Notes under the pieces: model-generated
The model's database searches: none
Told to the model about the DNA's origin: nothing
What the model saw: only the letters and a program-made list of their open reading frames with translations
Translations under genes and position numbers: made by a program
Assembly: GCA_037576195.1 (NCBI GenBank)
Contig: CM075102.1
Span: 34,282,745 to 34,346,744, forward strand
Reading direction: 5' to 3'
DNA: 64,000 nucleotides
From: Phytoseiulus persimilis
Lineage: Eukaryota > Arthropoda > Arachnida > Mesostigmata > Phytoseiidae
Shown: piece after piece, positions 24,801 through 39,300 of the stretch
Position numbering within the stretch: the stretch's first letter is position 1
Layout of the letters: the number at the start of each line of letters is the position of its first letter

Positions 24801-27308
24801 CCGGCGACCCTGACAACGACAAGAACGACTCAGAGATCGGAGGAGGAGGAAGACGACGGCGACGAGTATGGAGGGACTTGATGAACAGCGTGAGCTGAGC
24901 TGATTCTTTATTGTATTGAAAGCCACTCCATGTCTTGAGTCACCTCCTCGTCCACCATCCCCCCCTGGCCGAGGCTTCTCTTCCCTTCGCGGTCCTCGGT
25001 TCCCATTCTCTCCGCCATCCCTTTATTTATCGAGGAGATACAGAGGAATCGATCGGAAGGAAAAAATGAACTACTTTCGTGCTGCTATCGACAGATACCA
25101 CCAGCCACCGGGGAGCTCCCCGACGCGATGCGCTAATGGACCGCATGCGGGTGGGTTGTCATTCGAGAAATTTCGCGGGGCATCCTACTGTCCGCGGATG
25201 AATGGATGAATAGACGAACTTGGATCGATCCAACTAATTTCCGTCAGCCAGGATTTCAGTTCATGCCTCATTATTCGGACTTTTACTCTCGAATGGCCGT
25301 CTCGTTCCGTAGAAGTACCACACACCGGTAGAGATATGCCCCGCTTGCTCGTCTCGGATCCGTTGCGTCAGAAACCCGCTCGATTCCCGCACTTGGACCT
25401 ATGAAGGATCGTTTGGCAGCAGATTCGATTGAGAGTTAGCTGTCGGGATGCAATCGGGTGGCAGACGCGCGGATTCACAGACGGACGAACGAACGGGCGA
25501 CCAGATGAAGCGAATCGCATTTGTATTCCACGTTTTTGACTTCGACCTTCGTTCTGCTGATCACGATGATTTCTGTCGCCTCGTCTTCCATCATTTTGAC
25601 TTTCGGCTCGTGATACGGCTGCGGTGATCAAACAATGCTTTTCGGCACAGGATTTGTTTCGAGTTTTTGTCGGCTTTTCACACTTTTGGATCGAGCATGG
25701 CGGATGCTCACGAAATGACAAGTGAGCGGATCGGCTCGTTCCACTCGAACTCACTCATGAGTTTGCCATGTGAGCCCTCGAAAATCACCCTCCAAGGTCC
25801 TGCCGTGCGACCAGGACGTCATTGCTGAGCATTCCCGCGGAAGTGAATGTTATGAGTAACCACACTTGGGCTCGTAACCGCGGACCCCAAGTGGGAATCA
25901 TAATGTTTCTTCGAGCCTTGACATACCGAGGTAATGCTGCACTCCTGTCGTTTATAAGGGCAATCGTCGAGGCAAACTCATTCTCCCCTTTCGCGATGAA
26001 TATTCCAACGGAGCTCGTAAATTTATCTTGGCCTCGACGGGACATGTGTTGCTAGGAGCCTCGTAAATCTGCGAAAACAACGGCGACGACGGGATTTGAA
26101 TCGACAGTTCTGCATGCAGCAAAAAGCTGAGCGCGTCGTGCTTGAGACAAGGTGTCAGCACATCATCCGGGCTAAATTATCCCGTCACCGGCGACTCCGG
26201 CGTATGTGCTCCGTGGTTAGCGAAGCAAGACCCCACTTTCGTCACTTCTTTTTGAAGAAAACTCCGATGCGAGCAAATCCTGGTTTTCGCCCTCGTGATG
26301 GGAATGACTTCATTACGGAATTCGCCGGCTTTTCTAGTGTTCTCGGGCTGGGTGTAAATCCAAGAGGCGTTGAATTGAAACTGCTCCAACACGAGTGGAT
26401 GTGTGCACCGGAGCAGAGAGCGCTAAGCCACTCTCCCCCTTTAGGTGTGGATGTTCGCATGAGCTAGTATGTCTACGTGGATATCTTTTCGCCGTAATTT
26501 TCTTCCGTTCCACATTCGTCTCACAAACATATTTTAATCGTCGCGGTGTTCGTGATGAGGCGGATGCGCCGTCGGTAAAAGCTCGTTCAAGACACTCTTT
26601 TGTTTCAAACACGGTTGAAACCGAGGGCGACACTCTCCTTCTTGTTCACTCATCAGAGCTGATTAAATCCGTGCATCGACGCGATCGCCATCAGTACCAA
26701 CCTAGGACTTCAAGAAGATTACCAAGTTCGATCAACCAGTCAAGAATGAGTCGAAGAGGGCAAGAAAACAGAGGAATTCGCAGCCGGATGCGGGGAGCCA
26801 CCGGAGCAGAGACCACGATTGAGAATAAAAAAAGGCTTCACGGGCGGAAAACCAATCCCTAATTTGGAGTTGCTGGCGCACATCTCGCTCGCACAGATGC
26901 CTAATGATCATCCGATGTGTAGAGAGCAATGTCACAAGGGATGCCAGTGAACTTTCTGTTCAACACGTGTCTCTTAGCACCATAATTATTGTTTTCATCA
27001 TCGTTATTGTTCCACCAGCTCCCAATATGCCGTGGGTCGCTCCTACGCTCCTACCGAACAACAGCGGTAGCCCCAACGGATTAGGGAAAGGCGTAATAAT
27101 GCTGAACTGAACCATATGGACGACGCTGTTGAAAAAAAACAAGTCGCCAACCAGATTGGGCTCTCACTTGGAAATAAGGGACCGAGCATGGAAGCAGCTA
27201 CATTGAAAACGATTCGGTTACAAGTGAGACAGCAAGAAGTAGACAGTTCGGGCGTTGAATGACGACTCAGGCAATGTCTCGGGCTTCCTGGTACCCTCCG
27301 AGCATGAA

Positions 27309-27352
<44 letters not shown>

Positions 27353-30300
27353 CCAGCGTATCTCCGCAGAAGCGGTGCCAGTCACCGAAGGACCTGAACT
27401 GTACCGATTTCTCCAATAAGTTTCGTGTCTCGGTTCCAGCAACATGGTTCCGTGAAAGACGTGACAGATCGCTGATGTGCATGGCGAAAGCATGTCTTCA
27501 TCGAGCCGTCGTTCAAGCCCTCAGCACTGGTGTTTTTTTTTCCGATCCTAGAATGTTCGGATCGCGTAACTGTCGTTGCCGGAAGAACGAGCTGGTCGGA
27601 TTTGATTCCGACTTTTTCTCTCTGATCACCCGTCCGTGCGCTTCGAAAAAATGCGAAAAGGCTATGGAGGGTCACTTCGTCGGACATCTTCGTCGCCGGA
27701 CAGGCGGCGGGAAACGCAGAGCGACGGACGCAGCACTGCTTAGCTGTGTTTACACAGTCAGATGGCCGATCAGAGGTACGTGGGCAGTCACCGATGGGAG
27801 TCAGCCCAGGTGGTTGACTACCTGGACGGCTCACTGACCGAACCACCGGCTGACTGACGTTGGCTTGCTGACCGGCCGGTCGGCGTCCGGCGAGCAGGCG
27901 AGCAGCCCCGTTCCGTTCCATCCGAGATCGATTGTTACAAAGTGTCTGATTGTTGTTACGAGAGGTGAAAGTGTCACCGACGACAGGTCGAAGACAGCTC
28001 AGATGGATGGACCCTCATGTCCTATTCAGTTTCGTCGTTCGCACAGCGCCCTCCACTGCTTTCTAGGATCCAATGGTATCGTCGACATCCTCCCTCGTGC
28101 TGAAGTCCACGGCGGTTCCGATTTCCTGCCGAAAGAAGGGTTCCGATTCCCGTTTCCCGACGTATCCCCCCGCCCTATTCCATGGGGAGTTGGTCGCGTT
28201 GATTTTGTTGACTCGACTTCATCCCATGGATATGGGTCATATGCCAACCTGCCTGATCATCTGACTCTGGTCGAGCCACGACAAAGAGGACCATGATGAT
28301 GATCTGATTAATTTCGTTTCGCACAGTGCGCCTGGTGATTGGCCACACATCGGCGAATTGCGAAGAGGGGAGGCTTTGTCCTCTTTTCGATCGGTGGAAG
28401 TCCGATAGCCAACTCATCGCTGACCACCTCTTTGTTGGTCCGAAGGGGGTTGGGCCGGGAGGAGGAGGATGCGGAAGCTAGTCGCTGGCCTGCTGGACAC
28501 CCTTTTCAAATATAGAGGATGGCGAACGACCGAGAGGATCCCAAGAATGAGGGGATTCGGGACGAGGACAAGGACGAGCTTAAGGGAAAGAATACATAGA
28601 TCCATTCTTATTTACATTTAAACACATGAGTCAGCCGAGCTGGCCTCAGCGCGGTGGCCAACTCGACAAGAGGGGGAGGCAGTGGGTGGTATCTTCAAAA
28701 GTTGCTTTCGTCCCGGGTCCCGGATAAGAGAATCCGACCACGACCATGACGTGGCGGATGGCGACTCTAGCGGTCGGTACAGTCGCGATGGGCTGTCATA
28801 ATGCTGATTCCTGATGCTCCGCGGTGAGTCGAGACTAAATGGAGAAATATGTACTAGGATCGGCTTTTCGGAACGGAGCACTCTTGATGAACGCCACCGG
28901 CGTGCCAGACTCTGAACGGACAGGCGGAGCAAACCTCAGGAACGATTTTGTCTGAATTAGGACGATACCGCCGGGAGATACCTTGGAACAAATAAGGCAT
29001 CTTGTTTAGAAACTGTTTATTGGTGAAATCGCATAAGGACTTGGGAAGAGAGCCTTAGTGATGAGGTTATTTAACCCTTGACTGGTCCTGGGTCGTGTCC
29101 TGGGCCGCGTCCGGCAGCCGCTAAAGGCGGTGTTAGTAATCACCTCGTGCCAAAGCCGGTTAGTTCACCAAGTGGCAAGCTGCTCGCCCAGTCGTTTGCT
29201 CTGTTAGAGGCTTGCCTCGTTGGCAGATCACAGTAAAGTGTCTTCTCGAACGGAGAAGGTCCGCACTGGAAGTCGATATGGAAAAGTCGACGTGCTGTTG
29301 AAAAATGGTTCGTCGTTTTCAAACTTGGAAGTGGCGTCGGAAGAGACGCCGCGTTATCCCAATTGCGGCGGACTGGAAGTTGGCGGAAACACTCCCATCG
29401 AGAACTGAAAGTAACCGTGTCTACCCCGCACCGGTGGTCTCGGATGCACCTGGATCGGCGAGAAGAGATGACGATGATGGCGATAGTGGTGCGCGATCCA
29501 TACTAGCGAAAGAGTAAGCGAGCGAACCGAAGCCACACAAACATCCGCTTCGACGGCGCAGGGTGGGGCTCAAAACGTACTGGTCGCCATCGCGGCCTGT
29601 CTCGTGTGTACACCTGCCTCCAAGAGTACTGTCTGTGCGTACCGTCTGTGCACCGTTCGGAAACGGAGACAACAGGAGTGGAGCGTCTCCCCGTTCTCTC
29701 GGAGGCAGCGAGCTCGGAGTGAACGCGCTGCCGCCGTGCGTGACGAGATGAGAGCATTAGAGTTCTCTGATTAGACTGTGCTTCCTGAGAGCACCGCAAG
29801 AGTACAGCTCAATGGCTTCAGTGAAAATATTGGCGGCTGTGAGAGGAAACGTGACCATGAACATCTCGGCCTGTTCCAGGGGATTCAAGGAAGTTCATCG
29901 CGTTTGCCTCCGAACGCAAGGCCCAAAGCGTAGTTCCCAGTTCGGAACATGCTCGACCATCCGGTTCAGGGTTACAAGAGTCGCACTCGGTCGGATCGCG
30001 TCAAAGCTGGTCAAGCATGTCTTGTTGTGCGAGAGAAATATTTTGCGGCCAGTTTGTTTCTTTTCTCGCCGAATCGATCGTTCGGAGAGCTGCGGCTGAA
30101 GGGCAACGGTCGAAGACGAGAATAATTGTCTACAAACAAGCCATACTTTCGGAAACACAGTTCAGCTCCTTGTAGTTTCGCTAGCCTCTGTTTACGTTCC
30201 ACAAAACCGCGTCACGCCTCTCATAGGCTGCGCTCGCATGGCGCTGAGACAGACAGAGGACGAGTCAAGGGCGTCGTTTATTCCTGAAAATATCTCACGT

Positions 30301-33300
30301 TGAAACATCTCTCCATCAGGTATCAATCTCCTCCACAGTAGCGTATCCAACGAGGTCCGATAATCGATCTCAACGAAACATCTGAGTTTCTTCCTCTGAA
30401 TGGAGGAAGGCCTGGGATTTCGGGAGAAGTTACTCACCTCATGGGCCGGGAGTCACAGCGGAAACGCGTTCTTTTCGCGTCCTCCGGTGATGGTCGAAGC
30501 GAAGGATTTTCTCTCGGCTGTCCTTTGGCTCGGTGCCAAAGGAGCGGCGACGGGAGCTTTCCCGAGAGTTCCGGGGTTCACAAGCCTGGCAGGGCTTCTC
30601 TGACCAGGCGTAAGAGTCCCTTTCGAAAATAATCGGGCCTCCATGCTATTCTCAATTTCGTGGAGATTGCGGCCAAATGTTTGAAGTTCAATACTGTTTT
30701 TCACCGGACCGAACACAGACTGCGACGCCATTTCAAAAGGCCAATGTGACGCCAATTTTAGGCGGATGCTCGTTCCGAAAAAGAATAGATTCAGAGCTCA
30801 TCGTATTGCCGTTGGGAGCCGTCAATAGAGCTCATGTATCAGTGTAGAAGCAGCGCTTCAATCGGGTCGGGATGAATCGTTCTCATAATGTGTCGTGTGG
30901 TTTGGCGTTCTGTGTCTTTTTCAATTCGGGCATAGCAATAAGTTGGATCGCATCCGTGTCTCAGATATAAAAATGGTGCGAGGGGGAAGACGGGGGAATG
31001 CTTGTTGGCTCTGTCGGTCGGATTGTGTTGTTCTCTAACCTCCTACTTGACTGCTGTTACCTGGGGAGTGAGTTATGACCCCTTGCATGCACATGTGTTG
31101 GTCTCTAAGCTGTTACAGTCAGCCGAGACTGGTCGGTCCGTCCCCCAGACTCGGTGTTCGTTCTTCAGTGGAAGCTTCGTTGGTCTTACCACATGAATAG
31201 AGTATCGTCGACTATCGGAGCGGTAATCCGAGCCAGGACCCGAGGAGACGGATTGTTCCTATTTTGACACATCCTCGAGCCTATTCTGACAGTCGGCGGG
31301 ACAGCTTGGCGAAGACACGCAAGATATCGACCACCACAGTCCATACGAACTAGCTGTCACACAGTTGCTCGTCGAGCACATGGGTGCAGTCTATCGAAGA
31401 CGTTTATTATTCATCTCGCTCCGAAGAGATACACATGTTTGACCAACGCCGGCTCAGCCATTCGTGTATTTGAGGTATTTTCCGGTGGGTTTCTGCCCAA
31501 CGCTCCGTTACAGTCGAAACGGAACCGTAAAAGTTTGTGAGACGGCAACTCATTAGACGGAGAGATATAGAAAATCAGCTGACTTTGTTCTACAATTAGG
31601 AAATTGGCGTGAAATTGCGGTAGCGCACCTTCAACGGCACGGAATCTTCGTGATGTCTTCTTTTCCCCGTTTATTTCTTTCCTCGTTTCTTCTGCTTTTT
31701 TTTTTCGAACAGAAACGGGTCCCTGTTGGGCAAGTGAAAATTTCCTTGAAGAAGAAGGGAAAACCGAACAGAGTCACACGAAAGTCCTCCGGGGTCGTTC
31801 GAGATGAAGATGGAGCGAGGGGACGAGGACGCAATCTAGGCGACTTTACAGTACTTTGATAAGGTTAATCAACGAAGCTAAGAACTACACTGGGAGCAAT
31901 GGTCCACGAGCGGTGATTATCAATCGTGTTGATCGACCGACTTGGAGAAACGTACACCCGCCTCCAGCAAGGAAACGAAGAATGGAGCCGCCACGTACGA
32001 CTCGTCCTTCCGGACGAGCAGGTGCTCGGTGTGAGAGTTTGGCTTGTGAAATCTCGATGCAGTGGACCATTTCATGTCAAACTGATCGCGAGGCTTCGCC
32101 ACGTGTTGAGTGCGTTATCGTCCAAACACGAAGAGCGTCTTGTCGTGGGAAAATCATATTCCTTCAAACGATAATGTCGAGTAATTGCTTTCTGATGCAA
32201 CCTTGGTCGTTTCGGCGAAGGAGAACTCTGCATCGTTGAGTGGCTACTGGCACCTCCGAGGCGGCCATGCGAGAAGCGGACTTTTCGGAAAGAATGTCAG
32301 AATAGATTCATGAACGCATGGAGGTTCCAGGCGCGAACGCCAGCAGGAGCCGACATCAAGGTCGAACTCTGGATCGAATGTTGGACTCACCTATGAGTTT
32401 TCTGGGCTACCACGGTTGGGAGATGGAGAATATTGTTCTCGTCGCCGCGCTGGTGCCCCTCCCACCCAGAGTGCGACGATCTGATCTGGGATTGAGATGT
32501 CCCGTTTCCGGAGTTTTTAAACGGCCGGAGGAAGAGAAAGTGCCGTTAATGTCGATCACAGGTGATGAGATCGGCTTCGCGACGATGGAGCGATCTCGCC
32601 AGAGGAGGAGGGAGGCTACGATTTCGATGTCTTTGGATAGACCAGCGGACGCAAGACAAAAAGAGATGATCATCAGCTGACAGATGTCCTCAGGCATCCT
32701 CGAGCCTTTATGAGTACGGCCGTGAGATATTCATATTCAGACAGAGACAACATCGAGCTCCAACCGCTGAGACGGCCAGCGGTTGCAGAGCACCATTAAG
32801 ACATAACCGAGCTCGTCCACTCGGAAGCGATCACTCAATGAAACCGAAGTAGGACTAACTATCTCCATCGAATCGAGAAGTAGATGAATAAGCATGGTCC
32901 CTGCTGCGATGGATTCCGCCATCAGAGCGCGCAACCCGGATCTGAGTGGCTTCTTGCCAATAATTCCACACGGTCTAATGTCGACTTGAAGCTCTCTGAG
33001 AAGAGCGATGCGGGCGAGGAACCCTTTGATTCCCACGCCCCCACGTTGGGCCTCAGCTCCTATCGTCCCGTTCCAGCGTATCAATAACCCGTGATCATTG
33101 CTCTCGCTGCGGCTCCCGCGATTGCCATCAATTATTCCGGTCATGCATCACCAAACTACCGTCTGAATGATGCCAAACTTACGCAAGTGCCACCACCGTA
33201 AACATCCACGACTCAAGATGGTGATGATGACCATGACGGCATTTATGATGGTACACTGATGATCGCCGCTCCACCGGAACGACATTCGGGCACTTATTGA

Positions 33301-36300
33301 TCAAAGCACGGATTCGCGCGAGAACGTGAACCCGCTCGCTGTGATCTCAAAGGTCTCGTGTTTCATTTTCTTCTTCGAAAGCGGGCTTATCTCCACCAGC
33401 GGTGTGATCAGAAGAGAGACAACTCAACGGGACATTCGAGACAATCGTACAAGTATTTGCTCAACTAAATCCGCGTCAAAGAGAATGCGTCTTTGTTGTT
33501 GATGGTGACGTTTTCTTTTCCCGAAGATCCGTCTGCTAATCTCCTCCATCCCGTTTCGGGGCCTGGGCGATTACTCAAGGCCCCGATGGTACGCCAATAT
33601 TGCTATATTTGCTCTTTTTCGGCTACTCCAAGAGTGCCTGACTCGGGAGAACCGAGGAGTGCGGAATCGACAGACAAGCAAGTGAGCTAAAAATGCTTTT
33701 TGTATGGATCACTCAGCACGCGTCGCGGAACCGGGAGAGAGAACCAAAGTGCGGAGATTCTTTCGCAGAATTCACACTGGGTCGTCGTCCTCGCCGTCGC
33801 CGGCTTCGTCTGCCAGAGCGGAGGGAGGGTGCGAAGTGTAGGTAACGAAAAACGAGATAGAATCGATCGAAATGAACGTTTGCTCGTTCTAATTTGCTGA
33901 GCACAGCGTGAAGCAGCTAAGGGTGACGTCGCTTGTCAACTCGCGTCTCTCCTTAGTACTTCTTCTTGTGAAACAGTTGTTCGGCGTTTCCCCAATTTTC
34001 GAACTCATCATGCCGCCCGTCCTGTTGTCGCTTCGAGCCACCAGGTAGCAGAGATTCTCATCTCGCCGTTATTGGAGAACCCGCCGGGAGCTCCGCTTCC
34101 AAAAGCAGCTTTCAATATGTTTCAGAAGAATCTTAGAAACGTCTAGCCGGGGCTGCGGAGGCCGACTGTGGTGTATAGCCCTGGCGGCCTCAGCTTTTGC
34201 TATTGTGAGCGAGTGAGTGATACAGCGCAGAGGTGTTGAGTCTGATGACAGTTTTATGGAAATTCGCCCGCCACTGACACGCGCCCGAGCTCGGTTCCTC
34301 GGCCCGTTGACATTTGCGCGGCTCCCAGTAGTAATGAGAAATCGTTTGAGACTTCCAGCAGGGTACACTTTCACCGCTATTCTGATTTCATTTCCGAAGC
34401 CGTCGTTTAAGGCCGGTTTTACCCGACGTTCAACCGAGTGAAATAGAGTCAAAGCTCGGGGGCCAACCTTACGCTGTGCCCCACTCAGTTCAAACGCAAC
34501 AGCGTCGCCGCCCCTGTCAACGGGCATTGTCTTCCATTCCGCAGTTCGAAGCTTTTCGAATCGTCAGCGGTGGTCGATGGCCGAACCGAACACTCGCCTT
34601 GGAGCAGAGTGCTGTTCTCCGCGCCGACCTCCTTCTTCCTCTCTTACCTAACTCAATTTTGCCAATTTAAAACACTTAGAGCCGAATAGAGGAATTTCGC
34701 GTTGTTGCCTTTGACCGAGCGGCTGACTACGAGGCAAGCTTTCTCTTCTCGATGGCCCGTGTTGTGCCCCACTCCATCACTTCACTTCACCCCCGTCCCC
34801 ATTCCCCTCAATTCTATCCCCTCCTCCAAATCTTCTCGTACAGTTCAAGGCGGCCTCTTCCGTCCATCCATCCGTTCGTACGCCGGCCGCTCTTCTTTTT
34901 TCTTTTTGAAGAACGTTCTCTCTCCCCAAGTTCCACCCGCACCCACCAGTGTAAGGACAGACGAACGAGAGCCTATAACGATTACGATCCGAGCAAGTTA
35001 ATCATGGGTCCGTTCACCAGCGGCTGGATGGGCGTTTGGGAGCAGCGGTGCTTGTGCCTGGCCAGTGGTTCGCCGCGTGGCCCCACGACGGAACACAATC
35101 TATATAGTTGGTACTCGAGATAGACGTTCGTTGACGCCGTGGCTTGTTTGAGAGTCAAAGATCCAGCCAAACCGTAGTAGTCCATCGCGCCGGTCCGCCA
35201 GGCCAACTGCTGTAGCGCGCGCGCAGCTCTTCCCGAGCCGTATCGACTCTGGTTTCGTTTCCGTAGAGTTGACGCCACGCAACATACCTACCCTTCGCGT
35301 GGCAGGGCCCGCGCGGCACGCACGTTCGGTTCCGGCGCTCGCCTCGGAACCACAGACAGGAGAGCGGTACAGAGAGAGAATTCATGGACTGGTTCCGAAT
35401 ACTGCGCGAGTGGCATTTCTCGAATGTCGTTGTTTGTACGCCGCGCTCACTCTCGCTCACGTAGACGCACACGACTGTCTCGTCGGCTGTTAGCCAGCTC
35501 GATTGGCGGGGCAGCTCACGTTCGGCAGGCACGGCGGCAGCAGCAGCCTGACTAGCTAGCGGTCTGGCCGCTTGTCAGTTGCATTTACACGCTTGTCTGC
35601 TAGCGGGTCGGAAACTCCGATGAACCCCAGGGGTGTCTCTGTTGCTCGTTGGCGAACGAAATTACTTAGCACGAAGAGAAAAAAAGAGCAACGAACGCTT
35701 GAACAGAGAAAAGCCAAGTGGGGCCTCTGTTGACACACAAACGCACGCAGACTCACTCAGCCACTCGCTCCCTCGCCCGCTCGGTCGCATACATCTTTGG
35801 GGGCATATTTGATTTGGGGGAATAGGCACCGTTTCGGACACAGTTGGAACAAAGAGCCAATCGCATTCGATCGGCGAGGCGAGCAAGCCGTTCCGAGAAA
35901 ACGGAGGTTTCAGAATTCCTCAGTCGCAAGTGCTTGGGCCTGATGTATGCTCGCTAGGAGTCGTCCGCGCATTGTCTCAAACGTTATCGAGTGCCTCACG
36001 ATCGAAAATGAAACTCTACCCTTCTCGATCCTTCGTTCGGATGATCTATTCAATATTCAGAGACGATCTCATCTAGCTCAGAGGGTCGCTGAGGAGCGTA
36101 CCTGGAGGAATGCCCTCAAATAGATCAATCGAGCACCGACTCTGATGGCAAGGTCATGCGGTTTATTGGAATCGGTTAGATCCAAAGTGGTGGCAGAGGT
36201 GCTGCTCGGCCTCATCTGAAAGTAAGAAGAAAGACTCTCCCAAGAAAATGCCGATCGCAGCGTTAATTGAAAGGCAAAAACCAAAAGATGGTGTTCTACC

Positions 36301-39300
36301 GTTTTACGGCGAGGCGATCAGAGCCTCTGATGATGTCAATAATTCGTCGGCTGTTTTTCTCACCTTGCCCCGCCACTCGCTCGAGGCGGCTGGGTGTAAC
36401 AGAGTTCCTCCTCCTGATAAATACCGCCGTCTTTAATGGCCACCTCAAACATGCTAGGAGCCTCGACAACTTTGATTGGATCCGAACGACCCATCAGCCT
36501 CATCGGGAACATTTTCTGCAGTGACAAGAGCTGGCCCTTGATCGATCCTCGTTTGTTTTCCGGTTCATCACAAGTGCTTGGCGTCCATTGGAATTTATTG
36601 CGTCCGAAGTGAGGGAAGTTGCCGAGCAGACGAATCGTTCAACCTGAACGATCAAGGTCGTCTGCAGCAAAGATCTCTGCGATCTGTCGTCGCGATAGTC
36701 ATCCCCTGGCTTTTCACTGATCCGAGTTCGCGATACGAAACAATCGGCCTGATGGGAATCTCCGGTCGGATTATTCCTTCTCTCGGAGGGAATCTCCGGT
36801 CGGATTATTCCTTCTCTCGGAGGGAATCTCCGAATTGGTTTGTATCTCTGGAACTCCTTTTGGAGAACTTCTCTCCGGAGCATCCGCGTTCCGTTCAACG
36901 AGAGATCGGAAGGTTCTCAGCTTGACCGTGAACTCAACTAGACTAGCAGAACGGATGAGCATGTCTAAAGCGAAGACACTGGAAGAAAAACGGTTCTGTG
37001 GGGAGCTGAGGCCTCCCACCTGTAGTTGCAACACGGCACCGCTCAACGCCGCTTGAATTTTAGATTAGTTGCGCATATTAAGAGCACAAGTTTTTGTTCT
37101 ATCCGCATGGTTAGAACTGTCAACGAGCGTCACTCGAAGCAGCTGTCAGTGGTTTGAGCAGCCGCGGATGCAACCCTACCTTTCCCTCCGACTCAACGGT
37201 TTTTCGTGTCCATCTCATTCAGCCACTTTGAAGCGAAAGCCCGTTTTTGTATTCCGGTCTTGGAACGCCACAGTAGCGATTTCTGGCTTAGAGCTGAGGA
37301 CGTCTGGAACGCATCTCTCGCAACCTTGACCTGAAAGTCTGCGCGCCAGAAACCAAAGCATCGGACAGACTCCGATGCTCGTCTGACTCGAGTCCGTGAG
37401 CTGCTGGCTGGGAGAGAGAGCGGACGAGCCGGCCGCAGAAACTAACAGATCTAGTGAGCTACCAGTTGATCCGCGACCACAATGAGAGCCGCTGGACCTC
37501 ACAGGCATTCGGAGATGCTATCGTCACTCGAAAATTCTCACTTTTGAGCTGTGTCTGTATGGGATCCGCTCTCCCCGGAGCGTTGTCTTTCGCTCGCGAC
37601 TCAAACCTCAGATAAGACGAGATAAGCAGCGATGGCTGTTGACAGCCGGCGGTTCAGCTAGCCAGCTGGGTCGGCTATCTGCTGAGCGGAGTCAGCCGGA
37701 TTTCACTTTCATTCTCAAATGATCTTCGCGGCAGCCATTAGGAGAAGCACAGCGAGCCTGGGAAAACATTCGAGATGTAAAGGATAGTGTCAAAACGGAG
37801 GAACATCGATTAAACGCTGGGTCTAGGCCACATATTTCATCGCAGAATCGGCACCGAATTAATGGACGCAACTCGACGTGAGAGCTTGTGTAAAGAAAAC
37901 GAAGCTGCGGCCTTTTAGGTCACGGACGATCTCGGATCTCTCAGACATAGGAATTTATAGAGTTCGAGGAGAAGGAGGAGACGATGAGTCACAGCGAAAG
38001 GAAGAAAGTCGAGGGTAAACAACGATTGCAGCAGAAAGGCGGTAGCAGGAATATGCCAAGGAAATCAACGGCCCTGCTGGATGAAACACTACATACCCAC
38101 TAGGGCTACGGTGAGGCTGCGGCACACGATCCGCTAACCCGTTCGCTGGCAGCGCGCGCCATTGACAGAAATGTATTGCTGCTTCCACTTGGAATTTATT
38201 GCCGGCGGGAATGTCTGACGAGGGAATCGGACTGAATTTATCCTCGAATGCGTACATATCTGTGCATTAGAAGGATTCAACTGAATTTCAAAATTGAGAT
38301 TTCAGTCGGTGCGAGAAAACGGTCGAGGCGGAACCTCATCGCAGAAATCACTAGTCAGACCGTCAAGGTCCGCGTATTGTGCTCTTGTCGATGCTGCGAC
38401 TCAAAAGTCCCGGAACTCCGGCCGCTGTTGGCCTAGGCCTCGCGGAGAATCGCTACTCTTCGTTGTGCTAACTCCTCAGAACGGAATCACTAGACAAACC
38501 CTTTTGTTTCTACCGATGTCTCCAGTGTGGAAGCCAAACAGTTTCCATCCGCCGCTGCTGGATATTTCGTCAGATATTCGTGCACTTTCGGAGCCAGGTA
38601 TCTGGAGACTGAGCTCGACGCGGAGGAACTTTTCTTCTCTCTTCAAGTATCGCACTCGGGGAACGGACGGCGGCGCTCCCGAAAACGAAGCACTCCAGCT
38701 ACCTGGGCCGCCATCGAGCCGAGCGACGCATTCGCTCGCTCGCGGAGGGTGGCCCTGATTCCGTGAAAAACCACTCGACTGATGTCGCTTCGAACGCCGA
38801 AGTTTCGGACGAACTTCGGACGCAGAAGAGTGGGGCGGACTCCGGAGCGGAGGCTCCATGATGGCTCGTTAATGAAGTCGTCTGTGATTCATCTTGGTCA
38901 CAACGGGAATCTCTCTAGTCTCGGTTGGAAAGACGGACCGGGTCTCCGGAAACGACCCTGGGCAATTTGAAGCTGCTCGTGTCATGTCGATTCATGCAAC
39001 GCGATGAGCGGTCTTGTTTCTAGCCTCGGGAGGAGAAGCTCATCGGAAGGATCGCACGATTATGAAATCGGGTCTCCTCGGTGACCGATGCATAGCTCCT
39101 CCGTGAACGGAATCTTCAAACCGTGGAAAAGATTGCTGAAGTCGAAGTCCAACTGTGTTTATGGCCGGTCGAAGCGAGGGTGGAGGCAGGCTGGCTCACT
39201 GGCGTGTTATTCGGTCCTAAATCACGACTTGCTTCGAGGCTTTCCTTTCTCTCGCTCGCGCGGCTGTCCAAGTGGACGAGGACGCACTAGTGAAAACGCG

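Noticed and set aside
30966..31196. TATAAAA followed by a short signal-peptide-like frame
   Set aside because: The frame starts with TTG rather than ATG in that register, is only 64 codons long and shows no splice partner.
36072..36095. TAGCTCAGAGGG, a good A-box match for a tRNA
   Set aside because: No B box (GGTTCGANNCC) follows within the next 80 bases and no acceptor stem pairs.
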